From assembly GCF_020520425.1 (NCBI RefSeq), contig NC_079487.1:127432385-127496384 (forward strand): 64,000 bases of DNA. Direction: 5' to 3'. A program made the position numbers and the translations under genes. Source of the stretch: Spinacia oleracea (lineage: Eukaryota > Streptophyta > Magnoliopsida > Caryophyllales > Amaranthaceae). The notes beneath the pieces were generated by a model. That model was not told the DNA's origin. It ran no database searches and saw only the letters and a program-made list of their open reading frames with translations. Shown piece by piece: positions 22,755 to 34,991 of this stretch (its first letter is position 1; each line of letters begins with the position of its first letter).

Positions 22755-25020
22755 ATTTTTTTTGGTTTACCACCTGGTTCACCCTTAGGGTTAATCCGGA
22801 TTCGGGACGAGTTTTTAGTGGATAAGTTTCAGTCCCCTCCCAATTATTGTTGCAGGGGTCGAACACGCGATTTTCCCTACCAAGATCAACCCCTGTTATT
22901 CGGATGGAACACTACAAGAAGGGGGGTGAATTGTAGTATGGAACTTGCTAGCCAATTTTGCGGAATTATAAAGAAACTTATAGCAAGTAGAGAAACAATG
23001 CAAGAGAGATTTTACGAGGAAACTTTCTAGGCCCAACTAGAAAGAAAACCTCGACCCACTAGGGATTTCAACTTAAACTCTTTTAATTATAGGGCAACAA
23101 CTCAGTTACAAACCTATAAGGAACTCGGGCATTACTTGAGTTCCTCTACGAACTCAAGTTCCCAATAGTTATTCCTCAAACAACTACGCTCTCACTGACT
23201 TCCCTAGAAGTCTCTCTTGACTCTTTTGCTTCACTCAAAGCCTCTATGCTTCTCTCTCATAGCCTTCACTCAAAGCCTACCCAAATACAACAGGAACTCA
23301 CTCAAGTTCCTACCCCATACACATCAGGAACTCACTCAAGTTCCTACCCAAAACTTATACAAGAATTCACTCAAACCCTTGACAAATTACCCATTACAAG
23401 AGCTCACCCAACTCTTGAACAACTCTTAAAATATAGACATTTGATAATTGATTAAACTCTAATATGTAGAAAGTGAATAACTGTAAAGGAACTCGGAACT
23501 GACAGGAACTCGGAACTGCTGGAACTGACTGAAAAACGTGGAAAACAAAATAAATTTCTCTATGAAAATATCTCACCTAAATCAGACCCTTTGGAATGAC
23601 GGCAAGAGTCAGACACTCTTGAATGAATGAGAAAGCTCTCCTTTTATAGAGGAAGAAACCTCAACCACTTTCTCCATAATCTTCTCCACTAACAACCACT
23701 AAGCCCTTCAATTTAGGCATGATCCCATGACTTTAGTCATTAGAGAAAATCATGGAGTTAGGGCCAAGCATAATCAGGTTTTCCATGATCTCCTATTATT
23801 TCTCCACTTATGTAGTTTTTCCAAAACAACGTAAAACAATGATTTTAATTTTCTAAAACAAAACCTTTTATATCTGATTTTAATAAAATAGAAAAATAAA
23901 GTTTATTAAAATAAAATAACTAACAATCAGATTTTATTTTATAAAAAAAATTAATTCTTTTTTATTTATTAAAAATAAAATTTTAAACACATAAAAACGC
24001 AAAAGATATTCAAAACAAATCCTAGATTAAATAGGACTTTAGTAAAAACGAAATTTAAATAATAAATAAATAAATATATGATATTAAAATCAGAATCCTA
24101 ACCTAGATAAGATTTTACAAAAATTATCTTTTATTTTAAAAACATAAATAAATAGAGTTTTACTAGGAGATAAATACTCAAAGTCAAAGGTAAATCCCTA
24201 ACAACTAGGAGTTTTAAAAGCCACGTTATTGACACTTAAAATTACCTTAAGACTAGGAATATTATAGGAAAATAAACTGACGTTATTTCTCATAAGTTCC
24301 GACAAGTTCCTTTTGGCACCGTGTTCCTTAATTATTCAAGTTTCTACATACTTACATGAATCCTAGAAAATAAACTCTTATTTTCTTCTTCATGCTTCAT
24401 GATGCTCCAACTCAAGAGCCTCATGTTGATAGTTCCGCCTCTGGAACTTCTCCATGCTTGTTCCTACTCAGGAACTTTATACTCGTTGTTCCTCTTAGGT
24501 TCTGCTGAGGAACTGATCTGTTTGTGTTCCTTTGAAGAACTCTGTTGCTGCTTGGATACTTGATTTATTGACTTGAACTCTTCATGTTTGTTTCTTCATC
24601 AAACCTATATTTGTTTAATATACATATTGGAACTCAAACATAGGTTAGTCGTTTGCTAGTTATCATCAAAACCATAAAGTCGGTGATGACAACCAATACA
24701 AGCAAGATGAAGAAAACTAAACTAATAAACAAGTATGGTAGTTAAGGAAACAAACTCTAAGTCTAATGATACACTTATATAATTAGACTTCTCTTCTGAA
24801 GTTCCTTTCACTTCTAGAGTTCCTTTCAGGAACTTCACTTCTTCTGGTATATATCTTCATAATCTTCCAACTAAACGATCTGTATTGACCACACATTACT
24901 TGTGCATGCACATCTAAACAGTACACACATTAGTTAGATAATCATCATTTGTTCATAATCATCAAAACACTATATTAGTCAACAACCCCAATCACCATTA
25001 AACCAACAGACAGTTGGTAA
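22755..25020 (-). mobile_element. SINE family 2, split by a nested LTR
   Basis: The body runs from the T run at 22755 to 22893 and continues at 24985-25020 (CCCCAATCACCATTAAACC onward). The gap is filled by the solo LTR at 22894-24984. Outer flanks ATTGCATAA (22745) and ATTGCGTAA (25022) look like the SINE's own duplication with one change. Confidence 0.85.
22894..24984. mobile_element. Solo LTR, SIRE-like Ty1/copia fossil
   Basis: A 2091-bp unit beginning TGTTATTCGG and ending TTAGTCAACA, with the 5-bp duplication ACCCC at 22889-22893 and 24985-24989. Length, TG...CA ends and the early ACTACAAGAAGGGGGG motif are typical of Sirevirus (SIRE/Maximus) LTRs. No internal region is present, so it is best read as the product of LTR-LTR recombination. 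GGAACTCACTCAAGTTCC-like words repeat in its left third. The intact duplication suggests moderate or young age. Confidence 0.85.
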
Positions 25021-25198
25021 CATTGCGTAAATTTTAAATACTTTCACACGGAGTATAAGGAAATTGTGATTTGTTTCTTTATCTTTAGAAAACAAATCAA
25101 GTGAGATATTGTAACAAAAATTAAATGAGATCCTGAAATAATAAATACTCTTTTTTTTATTTACTTCATTTACAACTTTATACAATATATGTACTCCG
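25021..25198. other. Upstream flank of copy D
   Basis: Short AT-rich spacer between the split SINE and the copy D promoter. Confidence 0.4.
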
Positions 25199-25206
25199 TA
25201 TATAAT
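25199..25206 (+). promoter_or_regulatory. TATA box of RNase-like gene D
   Basis: TATATAAT lies 76 bases before the ATG at 25275. Confidence 0.55.
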
Positions 25207-25274
25207 ATTGGCTACCTACCGATTATCTTATTCATTTTAATCTTAACCATTGTCATTACAAAAAGAAAGAAAGA

Positions 25275-26826
25275 ATGGCAAAATGGTATAGCTTAGTATT
25301 AGTAATTAAGCTTGTGCTTAATCTAGCAATTCTAACTCTAGCCAAAAGTTACACTAGCAATAATTTTCAGGCATTCTACTACATTCAGCAGGTAAGTACT
25401 CCGTATTTAATTGTACGTAGTATTTCTTAATGCATTTACAACGAGTATCTATGGGCACTTGTTACGCTTCATTCTACATTATATTTTTCAACGGATTCAC
25501 ATCCTAAATTAAATCTTTGATTATCTTTTGTAATTAGACAAGATTCAAGTCCTAAATTAAATAAACAAGTTACATAATTTGATGTTTACGGTGTTTATTT
25601 TTTCTTTCAAAATGCAGTGGTTGCCATCATACTGTGACCAAAAAGGGACAACGTGTTGTTACCCACCAACAGGAAAGGGCGAGAAAGGTTTTACAGTTTA
25701 TGGGCTTTGGCCTTATCAGAGTGATGGTAGCTCCCTTCAATCCTGTCCCGGTGCAAGTTTTGATGAGGGTCTGGTATGTATATAATTTTGATAGAGTATA
25801 AAATTAATTTTGGAATTTCAAACATCAGCTTAAATTTTAGTTGAGTTTATCCTTTGCTATGTTATTGGAGCCAGCGTGACTCAAAGGTCACGGGTTCAAA
25901 TCTCATCCACCACTCCTTATAAAGTGGAATATTTTGCGCTAGGTATGAGAAGGCCTATGCTACATCCACACTTCAAACCCAAATGGACTTTCATGTGAGG
26001 GTGCGTGATAGAGTATAAAACTAATCTTGTGACTTCAACCAACTATTAAGAACACATCATTAATAATCGGTCAAAACACATCTATACAGATAAAAAAAGA
26101 TCTATAAACTAAACTAACAAGCAATGAATGTAATAGCTAAAACTAAGCTTTTCTCATAATATTTTATTATCTTTTGTAATTAGTAATATACATAATTTGG
26201 TACCATTATTGTAACTTAAATATCCTCTTGTATTTATTACATATCGAATAACTGACAATGATCCATGATATTAATGAGTTCTTGGCATAATGGCTAAGAC
26301 TGAGATTTGTTGATTTTTTATTTTGTTATAGTACATAGTACTACTTAACATAAAAGTATAAAACTGAATAAGTAACTTTGGTATAAAATAAATGCAGCTT
26401 AAACCCATAGAGAAGTTGCTGCAAAAGGAATGGCCATCATATACATGCCCGCAAATCGGAAGAAAATTCTGGGTCCATGAATGGAACAAGCATGGAACAT
26501 GCTCAAAACCTGTCCTAGATGAAATGTCATATTTTCAAGCTGCTCTAAACCTCAAGAACAAGGTGAAAATCATCCAAGCTCTCGCAAAAGCCGGGATCCA
26601 ACCCGATGGCCGATTTTACCCTCTTGAGAGCATAAGGACGGCGATCACTACGGCGACGGGGGGATTCCGGCCAACAATATTCTGTAACCATGATGCTCAA
26701 GGAAACACTCAGATTTGGCAAGTTGTACATTGTGTTGATCAAAAAGGGATTAATCTCATCAACTGCACCAATGCTCCTAAGGAGCTAGCAAATTGTGCCC
26801 CTTCCATCAAGTTTCCTTCTTACTAG
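25275..26826 (+). CDS. Secreted RNase T2-like protein, copy D (CAS I His to Tyr)
   Basis: Three exons: 25275-25391, 25618-25773 and 26398-26826, phase 0 joins, 233 residues. Exon 1 starts MAKWYSLVLV and encodes a signal peptide ending near LTLAKS, then FYYIQQ; it is found by alignment with the other copies because it is only 39 codons. The first active-site motif reads FTVYGLWP (tyrosine for the catalytic histidine). The second motif, [13 protein letters not shown], is complete and ten cysteines are kept. It groups with A and B by WLPSYC, FCNHDAQGN and the IKFPSY end. Intron 2 carries a TRIM fossil. It has no sign of decay. RNase activity by the usual two-histidine mechanism is not expected. 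Confidence 0.9.
25789..26055 (+). mobile_element. TRIM fossil in intron 2 of copy D
   Basis: The left LTR starts TGATAGAGTATAAAATTAA at 25789 and is followed near 25860 by a primer-binding-site-like region and an internal part with AAAGGTCACGGGTTCAAATC. A second LTR starts at 26006. The family is the same as at 19390-19633, here on the plus strand and more diverged. The right end is approximate. Confidence 0.7.
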
Positions 26827-28351
26827 GAAATTCAAAGCTGTTGAGAAATTATGAATAATTGTATACTAGAACTAGTGATAAATGTATTCCTTAGCTTGTT
26901 TGGTTGCTTAATTAACATCCATCGTTGAGCTTGACGAAAACATCTTCATCGTGACGCCATTTCACTAAATTTATATCCACATTAACATGCAATTGGTATT
27001 AATAAGAGTTACTTGCATCTATAACAAACTAATCAATATTAATAAGAGCTACTTACATCTATTTTAGATGGAAGTTATTATTGTCCAACATTTTCTCTCA
27101 TAGAGTCGATGAGTCATAGACTCATAGTACACCCAATTCACGATCCGTAGTGTACGGCTGATGGAATTGAAGTACGGAGTAATTGCAAAGGACCAGACGG
27201 TGGATTACTAATTGCTTTTGGAATTCATAATTGCACCGCACTTAACGCGTACGTACGACCATAATTCATGCTGTTGATTGCAAATTTTGGACATCTAAAA
27301 TTAATTAATTTAACTACTTAATTAGATAAAGCTAAAAGAAAGACAAACAAATTCAAATTATTATAAATCAATTCCACTTATAAACTTAATGCTTTCATAA
27401 ATCGACATAAACCATATTATTAAGCTAATTAATGGAGGAATAATATTATTTATCTTGGTGCGAAAATTAATGGAGGAATATTAAGTATATGGTTCCATGT
27501 TAAACTAAATAAAAGGTAATGTGTTCTCCATATCGTCAACATGTGCATTATTCTTTAGGTAAAGAAGTCAACAGAAACTATAATGGTGAGCCGAGGCATG
27601 TGAGACGATGACCCGTAAAGTGTGCTCCCATGTTAATAAATTCCTTCATACATACCTCCTCGAACAAGATAAATTAAAACATTGCGCCAAAGGAAACCAA
27701 TGTAAAAACACGAGAAAACATCGAATAATAAATCACCCTTTTTTTGGATGTGTGTACACACTTCGGTAAATTTGGATATTTTCGAACTTTTTTTTTTAAT
27801 TAAGTTTTTTTTTTTTTTTTTTTGCCTAATAGTGTAATGCGTGACCTTGTGTGGAACTTGTTCTAGTTGAGAAGAGTTTAGTGTAACACAAGTTGTTTGT
27901 CGGATGATGATTTATGCAGAATCTAAAGGAAGGTTCATCTTTCGACTATAATATCGGTCGTCAATCGTGCTCATGATTCATCACACCTACAATAGGACCA
28001 TAGGCTCACACAAACGGTATGGATCAAAAAGACATAAATAATGTACGATATGTAAATATCGTAACTTTGTTGCAAGAAAGTTTTTTTTTGTTCAATTGTT
28101 GAATCAATTTGATGAAGTTTCCTCCTGACACGTATATCGAAAAGCTAACCGACCTGCAGATTATATTGCTGCCGTAGGCCACTAGATTACGACTCACCAA
28201 GATATTGATCTCTATATTGATAGTAAATTTTCTTATTTTATTTATTTAGATAAGTTAGGCCATAGTCTTGAGCGAGCTTTCCTAACTTTTGTATACTTTT
28301 GTTAAAAAAAAAAATTAAAAAATAAAGACTTTTATTAATGCGAAAAAAATA
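26827..28351. other. Intergenic between copies D and E, left part
   Basis: 1.5 kb of AT-rich spacer. Two imperfect direct repeats of an AATAAGAGTTACTTGCATCTA-type word lie near 27000-27060. No gene seen. Confidence 0.45.
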
Positions 28352-29476
28352 GGATCTTTTACCAATTTAGCTACTTTTAAAATTTTATTTTCCAAAACGG
28401 CTAGTTTTAAATTGTATTTCCCAAAGTAGCTACTATTTATTTTTTAAAAAAAGTAGCTAGTTTTTTTACTTTCAATAAAAAACCAGTAAACTAATTTGGG
28501 CTTTTTAAAACCAATGAACCGGTTTAATTTTTTAACATAGTGAACCGGTTTGAATTGTTTTAATAGTGAACCGATTGACGATTTACTTATACTTTTAGCC
28601 TCTTAGCAACTTCAAAAGTTTTTATAAGGACTTGCTCGCAAATATTACAAATATAAAGAAATTAGTTGAATCGTTGTTGCGGATATTGTTAATTTGATCT
28701 CTTAGATACGAGAATTCGTTGTGTTAAATGAATTTGCTTGGCAAACTCGATCAACCAACAATTTAACATACTATAAAACCGTGTGCGTGAAAGTGACGTG
28801 AAGGAGAAGAGTAGCGCGTGCAATAAAGACGCCTAACAATGCAAATTTTTGCATCTATTATCCCTACAAGTCAGACCACTATCTTTCCATAACCAATTGT
28901 ATTTTTTTTTTAAATTACTGTAATTTCTCATTATTAAGAATAAACTATGAACTGAATAAAAATTCATTAAAATAATTAATTAATAATTAACTTATCATTG
29001 GAGCAAGAAATAGGTAGCAATTGTGTAACTTGAGAAGATGATGCGTCATAACAAGCATGCATAATACAAATTTTCCGACCATTGGATTTGGAGTTTAGGT
29101 TGTCATAAAGTAAACGTAATTAAAATATGAAAATGGGTTAAAAAAATGAACTTAAATTATTACTATGGTGTATCGTGTATGTATCAAAATAAAACCATCA
29201 TGAGCAACATTTTAAATTACTTATGGGCAAATTCAAAAGAAAAATTAATTCGGAGTATAAAATAGACAAAAATAAAAGATAACTAAAAGCCAAAAAAACC
29301 GGTTTACTGTATTAAAAAATGAACCAAACCAAACCAGTTTAATTGTTTTTGTCACAAAATGAAAATAGTCATTTTGGTAAATAAATTATACATAATAGCT
29401 AGTTTGAGAAATAAATTCTAAAAGTAGCCATTTTGGTAAATAAAATTGTAAAAATAGCTAGTTTGGTAAAAGATCC
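28352..29476 (-). mobile_element. 1.13-kb MULE derivative, copy 2
   Basis: Begins GGATCTTTTACCAATTTAGC and ends in its inverse. The flanks AAAAAAATA (28343-28351) and AAAAAGATA (29477-29485) form a 9-bp duplication with one change. It matches the element at 5003-6138 over its whole length in the opposite orientation. No coding capacity. Confidence 0.87.
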
Positions 29477-30046
29477 AAAAAGATAAGGGGGAAAAAACTC
29501 AATAATACCACCTTCCGGGAATGGTTGAGGAAATGTTTCACACAATAGTATGAATAGACGCATAGTAGCATACGAAAGCCTCAACAGAAACTGCCCACCT
29601 AGATAGATATACACTCCTTTTATTACAAGTAGTATGGGTCGAAAAGAAACTCCTACTTTTTCTTGATAAGAAAAAGGAAACTCCTATTTGTCCAACTTTG
29701 TTCACAACTTATCAATCGTGCAAAATGATCACGAACCACACTTAATCCCTATTTTAGCAAAGCAATTTGCAATAGTAATGGAAGCCGACTAGTCAGTAAT
29801 ATGATGCATATAAGCCAATTTATGCATGATACAACCGGTTGTATAATTAAAATTTATCGTAAAACGCCTTTATTGTGTGCTCTATTCTTTCAACTGATAG
29901 AGGTTGGTCATATATTATTCATGCCCTATTCTTTCAACTTTTTCAATTAAATTGTATAAGTTCAGATATGTTCAAATACAATAAGTTCAATGAAAATAAG
30001 AGACACTCAATCAATTACTTAGTTCAAATTACAACAAAGACTTATA
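29477..30046. other. Spacer
   Basis: AT-rich, no gene or bounded repeat recognised. Confidence 0.4.
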
Positions 30047-30257
30047 TCCCATTCGTTCCATAATGATGTTCTACTTTAGAATTTTGACACTATTCATAAC
30101 TAAAGATAATCTTGTTTGATACGTCTCCCTGAATACTTTAATAATATCAAAATTTTATAACTTTTGCAAATATATAATTAAAGATATAAATGACACAAAA
30201 TGTGTGTTGGCAAACGTAAAAATTATAAATTAGAACATCAATATGGAATGGAGGGAG
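30047..30257. mobile_element. Stowaway-like MITE, diverged
   Basis: Left end TCCCATTCGTTCCATAATG and right end CAATATGGAATGGAGGGAG are imperfect inverses between TA dinucleotides. 211 bp, no coding capacity. Confidence 0.6.
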
Positions 30258-30555
30258 TAGTATTAATGTGTATATACCGAACAAAAATCACTACAAGTAG
30301 TTAAAATTACATGACTAATGTGAATATTAATTTCGAATTAGGTGTTTTAATTGATAAGTTACAACTTTTGAGGTAAATACTTAATGTAGTCCCATGTTCT
30401 AAAAACGCAACTAGCTTTGATTCACGTGGTACCCCTGTTGTACCAGCAACTTCTCAAGCAAGCAAGCATAAACTTACATAATAACTAATCTTAATTAATT
30501 AAGAAATGATAATAAATATAATAAAGTAATGCCAAAAATCGTAAGAAAATAAATC

Positions 30556-30563
30556 TATATAAT
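30556..30563 (+). promoter_or_regulatory. TATA box of RNase-like gene E
   Basis: TATATAAT lies 81 bases before the ATG at 30637. The same octamer is used before copy D. Confidence 0.55.
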
Positions 30564-30636
30564 AGGACCATATCTTGTATCATCCAACCACAATCATCAC
30601 AACATTGCACAGAGAAAAAAAGAAAGAGAAAAAAGA

Positions 30637-32157
30637 ATGGGAAAATGGGAAAGTTCATTTTTGACGAAAATCGTCGTTCTCCTAAGTTTTGCAACAGTTG
30701 CTCTTGGTAATTCTAACAGTGGTTTACGTGCATTTTATTTGGTGCAGCAGGTACATACCTATGTTTCCGTTTCCGTTTCCGTTTTCGTTTTCGTTTTCGT
30801 GTTTGTTATTTTTATTCCTTCCCTTGTTTTACCATTATATTGATCAATGTAGTTCTATATGAAATTTTAATATAGACAATAACGAAAACGATTTTGTGCA
30901 GTGGTTAGGATCGTACTGTAACCAAAGAGGGACGAGATGCTGTTTACCAGCTACAGGGAAGCCAAGTGCAGATTTTACTATTTACGGGCTTTGGCCTTAC
31001 TACAACGACGGTAGCTTCCCTTACAACTGCGGCGACGACAACTATGACGTCGGCCGGGTATGTTCTTACAATCTTTAACTAAATTAATTAATTATGTTCC
31101 TGTATTAATTAGAATGGGTCGTCATATAAATATTGTACTCATTTCTTTTTCGTGAGATTCTCCTTAAAAATTTAATGATGATAGATCGATATTAATGTAA
31201 ATGTCTCCGCCAGATTATTCAATTGTGGTGAACATACTAATTTATTGATTGTAGTTGTAAGTTGTAACATCACCAACATGTAGTCATGGACCTCATGCTT
31301 TTCTTATTTATTTAATTTATAAAGTTTTTATTAGGAAAAAATCAGTTTATATTAAGTTACCTCACGCTAAACAAAAAGAAACAAACTAGCTAGGGGTTAG
31401 ATAGTCCAATTAGAACGTATGATCTAGTGGCAGATGTTGATGTTTTATATGCCTCGGGTGAGACCGGCTCCCTAGCTGGACGGAAATTTTGTAGTATATT
31501 GTTAGTTACGACTCCTAATATTTGTGTGTAATTGTATAAATCGTATCCTGTATTGCTTAATTTTTCTACTAGTTAATCTCTTCGTAAAAGTTTCCAAGAC
31601 CTGCCACTGTAGGATCCGTACGATTCAAACATTCTATAGGATACCAATGCAGAAAAGAGTTTATTCATTTCCAAGACCTAAATTCCTTAAAAAAAACTTT
31701 ACTAATAAAGTTTTTGGTATGCATGCAGATTAAGTTCTTGGAGAAAAGGCTACAAAAGTCATGGCCATCATTCACATGTCCACAAATAGGAAGGAAGTTT
31801 TGGGTGCATGAATGGAACAAACATGGAACATGCTCAAAATCCACCCTAGGAGAAATCCCTTACTTCCAAGCCGCTCTGAACCTCAAGAACAAGGCCAACG
31901 TCTTTCATGCCTTAACACGAGCCGGGATTAGGCCAAACAACCAGTTTTACTCTCTCAAATCCATTAAAAAGGCGATAGTTCGATCAATAGGGTTTCACCC
32001 TTGGATTGAGTGTAACCATAATGCTCAAGGGAAAAGCCAGATTTGGCAAGTCACATTTTGTGCTGATAGAACTGGAAGGAAGCTCATCAAATGCCCTTAC
32101 ATTCCTAGAGGACGCGGTAGTTGTGCCTCCAAAATTATGTTTCCGGCTTTCTATTAA
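30637..32157 (+). CDS. Secreted RNase T2-like protein, copy E (CAS I His to Tyr)
   Basis: Three exons: 30637-30750, 30902-31057 and 31729-32157, phase 0 joins, 232 residues. Signal peptide, then [17 protein letters not shown] and a CC pair. The first active-site motif is FTIYGLWP, the second [13 protein letters not shown]. Ten cysteines are kept. The last exon is strikingly basic: about 25 Lys/Arg against about 5 Asp/Glu in 142 residues. Plant S-like RNases are usually acidic while S-RNases are basic, so the charge is unusual for a protein that otherwise looks S-like. It groups with C and F. Introns carry no recognised transposon. Likely secreted and RNA-binding or storage-like rather than a normal RNase; this is inference. 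Confidence 0.9.
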
Positions 32158-33342
32158 TCTATATATAGTAATATCAAGCTGAATTAGCCATTTTTAGAGC
32201 TTATTCTATTGTGTATTTATAAAACGCTTAAAATTAATTGTGTATTTTTGTTGCTAATTTTTGCCAAGCAACAACATTGAGTTTACAGCTTCTTTTTTCT
32301 TACTTGTATGAACACTAATTGGCCCGGTATTGTGTATAATTCAATCCGGTCAGTTTGTAACATGTAAAACCTTAATATATATAATGTGATTTTCGTTATT
32401 TAGTTGATTTTGATTTATTTAATTTTTGCTGTAAGTAATTAAGAGGAGATTTATCCGAGTCTTGAGTAGTACAACAGCTCAAAACTTTAACTAGTTAAGC
32501 TCGTTGATCCACGGGGACGACTTTACTTGTTTTGAGTATGAAACGATGGTTAAGACTTTTCAGAGCATTTAACTAGTTTAAAATGGGTTCATATGTATAC
32601 AATATGAAACCTTAAAATATATGTAGTACTTTATTTATTTCTCTAGAGTTGAAGTAATGTTCCCTCTTTTTCCTTTTTGGTCCTAATAACATGGGTTGTT
32701 CCCTATCGTACAATTGAAGTACCAAATTAGAAATATCAATAAAATATTGGGTGAAAATAGTTGCAAAAACAAACAAATAGTTACGATCTACTCCGTATTA
32801 TTGATTTGCACGCGACGGATTTCAAAACTTTGAGTGTACAAAGAAATTGGAATAAATGAGTTGTAGATTCTGCCAAAAAGAAAAAATGAGTTGTAGACTA
32901 GAAAATAGACAGTACAATTAGGATTACGATATATGACGAATCAGAACCCACTAATCATATATTTAATCTTTCAACTTTTATCCACCTCTTTACAAAACAA
33001 AGTACTCCGTATAAATTAGATGGGTATAGGCAGGCCATTGAAAGAGATAAGTTTGAATTATAAATTAACAAGCTAAATGTCGTTAATTATATGGCTTTCA
33101 GCTTTTGATTCTTCCCTCTACCTCATCATCCGAAATGATAAAATTAGGTTTTTCCTCTCACCTCTCAACGGGATTAACTTGGTTTCTTTTAAAAAAAACA
33201 ATGTGGGTGTGGGACACATAATTAACTAGAAGGAACGTGAGAATGAGATGGAGGTGAAACATGTGGAAAAGAAAAATTCAAGTAATTACTACTCCGTTTG
33301 TTTGATTGTTTAATAATAAGAAAAATTATTCAATTATATTTA
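32158..33342. other. 3' flank of copy E and spacer
   Basis: No gene. AT-rich DNA with isolated ACTCCGTA words (near 32790 and 33003) that are probable remnants of MITE ends. Confidence 0.45.
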
Positions 33343-33871
33343 GGATAAATTATTTTTTACCACCTAAAAAAATTGAAAATTTGTTTTTTACCACCTAAAA
33401 AACTAAAACTTGTATTTTACCACCTAAAAAAATTTAAAAATTGTTTTTTACCACCTGAAAAATGGAAAAATATATGAAAATGTTATGTAGGGGTCACAAT
33501 AACGGTAATACTTCTAATATGTTCTATTCTTCCACGATTTCATGTATTTAACTCTATTTTCTTCCCCCGCTTCCTTATTTTCCATTAATTTACATAATTT
33601 TTCACCACCATTAATTTACAAAATTGACAAAATTTAATGGAAGTAAAGAGCGAATGGTGAAAGAGTTAAAGAAAATCACACAAGGAATGTATAAAATTGG
33701 AGAAAATTGAATTAGGTAGCCATACATAAATGTTTCATCTATTTTTTCGTTCTTTAGGTGGTAAAAAACAAGTTTTAATTATTTTTAAGGTGGTAAAATA
33801 CAAGTTTTAATTTTTTTAGGTGGTAAAAAATAATTTTTCGATTTTTGTAGGTGGTAAAAAACAATTTGTCC
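33343..33871. mobile_element. MULE-type MITE with TTTTTACCACC repeats
   Basis: Starts GGATAAATTATTTTTTACC and ends in its inverse, GGTAAAAAACAATTTGTCC. An exact 9-bp duplication, TTATATTTA, lies at 33334-33342 and 33872-33880. Each arm holds four TTTTACCACCTAAAAAA-like units. 529 bp, no coding capacity. A similar foldback lies at 63077. Confidence 0.85.
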
Positions 33872-33941
33872 TTATATTTAACCTATTTTTAAATTTTTGG
33901 TTTGTTTAATAAGAAAATTGTTGAAATTAATAAGAGAATTA

Positions 33942-34135
33942 CTCCCTCTGTCCCTTAATACTCGACGCTTGACAATGCACAAGTTTGATCACCAATTTCA
34001 AAATATTAATATTTTGAAAATATATATTATATACTAACATTTGTTTTCATATACTAGAAATAAAATAAGGTCAAAGTGAATTATGTAAATAGTGCAAAAA
34101 GTCAAACTGGGTTGAGTATTAAGGGACGGAGGGAG
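33942..34135. mobile_element. Stowaway-type MITE
   Basis: Inverted ends CTCCCTCTGTCCCTTAATAC and GTATTAAGGGACGGAGGGAG between TA dinucleotides, 194 bp. Confidence 0.87.
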
Positions 34136-34375
34136 TAAGATTTATCTAGTTTTCCACAATTTTTTCATTCATTCTGAAAGAAAAACTAAGAAAAACTAAA
34201 TTTGCCCAATTGTAACTAAAAGATTTCCACATATTTTCACACATCACTTTTTCATAATTTCCTTTCAAAATAAACACGCATGGCAAAATTGAGGAATTCA
34301 TATATTTCTACAATTTTACTAAATTTTTCTCATTAAAATCCAGTAAAAAATACTGATATGATATTCCTAGAATGT

Positions 34376-34628
34376 ACTCCCTCCGTTTCAAAATAATAGG
34401 GACAATTTTACATTTTCACGCTTGTCAATGTAAATGTTTGGACATTAATATCTCTAATTTTGTATTCGTAAAATTTACAAAAATTGATATTCCGAAATTA
34501 CATATTGAGATAAAAGTCAAACAAAACCTCACACAGCTATATTTTTCCTTAACCATAAATCACAAATTAAATGATAGTGAAATTGAAATTTTTAAATAGT
34601 GTTAAAAGTCAAAGTGTAATTGAGAGAG
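34376..34628. mobile_element. Decayed Stowaway-like MITE
   Basis: The left end CTCCCTCCGTTTCAAAATAA is typical. The right end (AGTGTAATTGAGAGAGTA) is diverged, and the next MULE is inserted only about ten bases beyond it. Confidence 0.55.
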
Positions 34629-34991
34629 TATATTATACGGATATTTCATGAAATACCCCCCGAGTTTTGAAGTAATTCACCAAATGCCCATCAAGTTCCA
34701 ATAATTCACCAAATATCCCAGACAATTGACTTAATGCCCAAAATACCCTTACTTTTAACGGTCCGTTAGTCCGTCGTTAGCCTAGTTTCATAATTCACCA
34801 AACACCCCTATTATTAAACTTATTTCACCAAATGCCCCAAACATAAAAATAGTTATTCTGATGTTCCAACGACTAGTTTTTTCGTTTGAAAAGTATTGGT
34901 CTTGCTTGGCTATAAAAACCCACTTTCTGAATGTTTCTTGTAATTTAGATGTTGTTTTTCTTTGCTTTGCTAATTGCATTAGATTTGTGTC

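Noticed and set aside
23217-23455. Overlapping frames with SQVPT-type repeats
   Set aside because: They lie in the solo LTR and come from its repeated GAACTCACTCAAGTTCC words.
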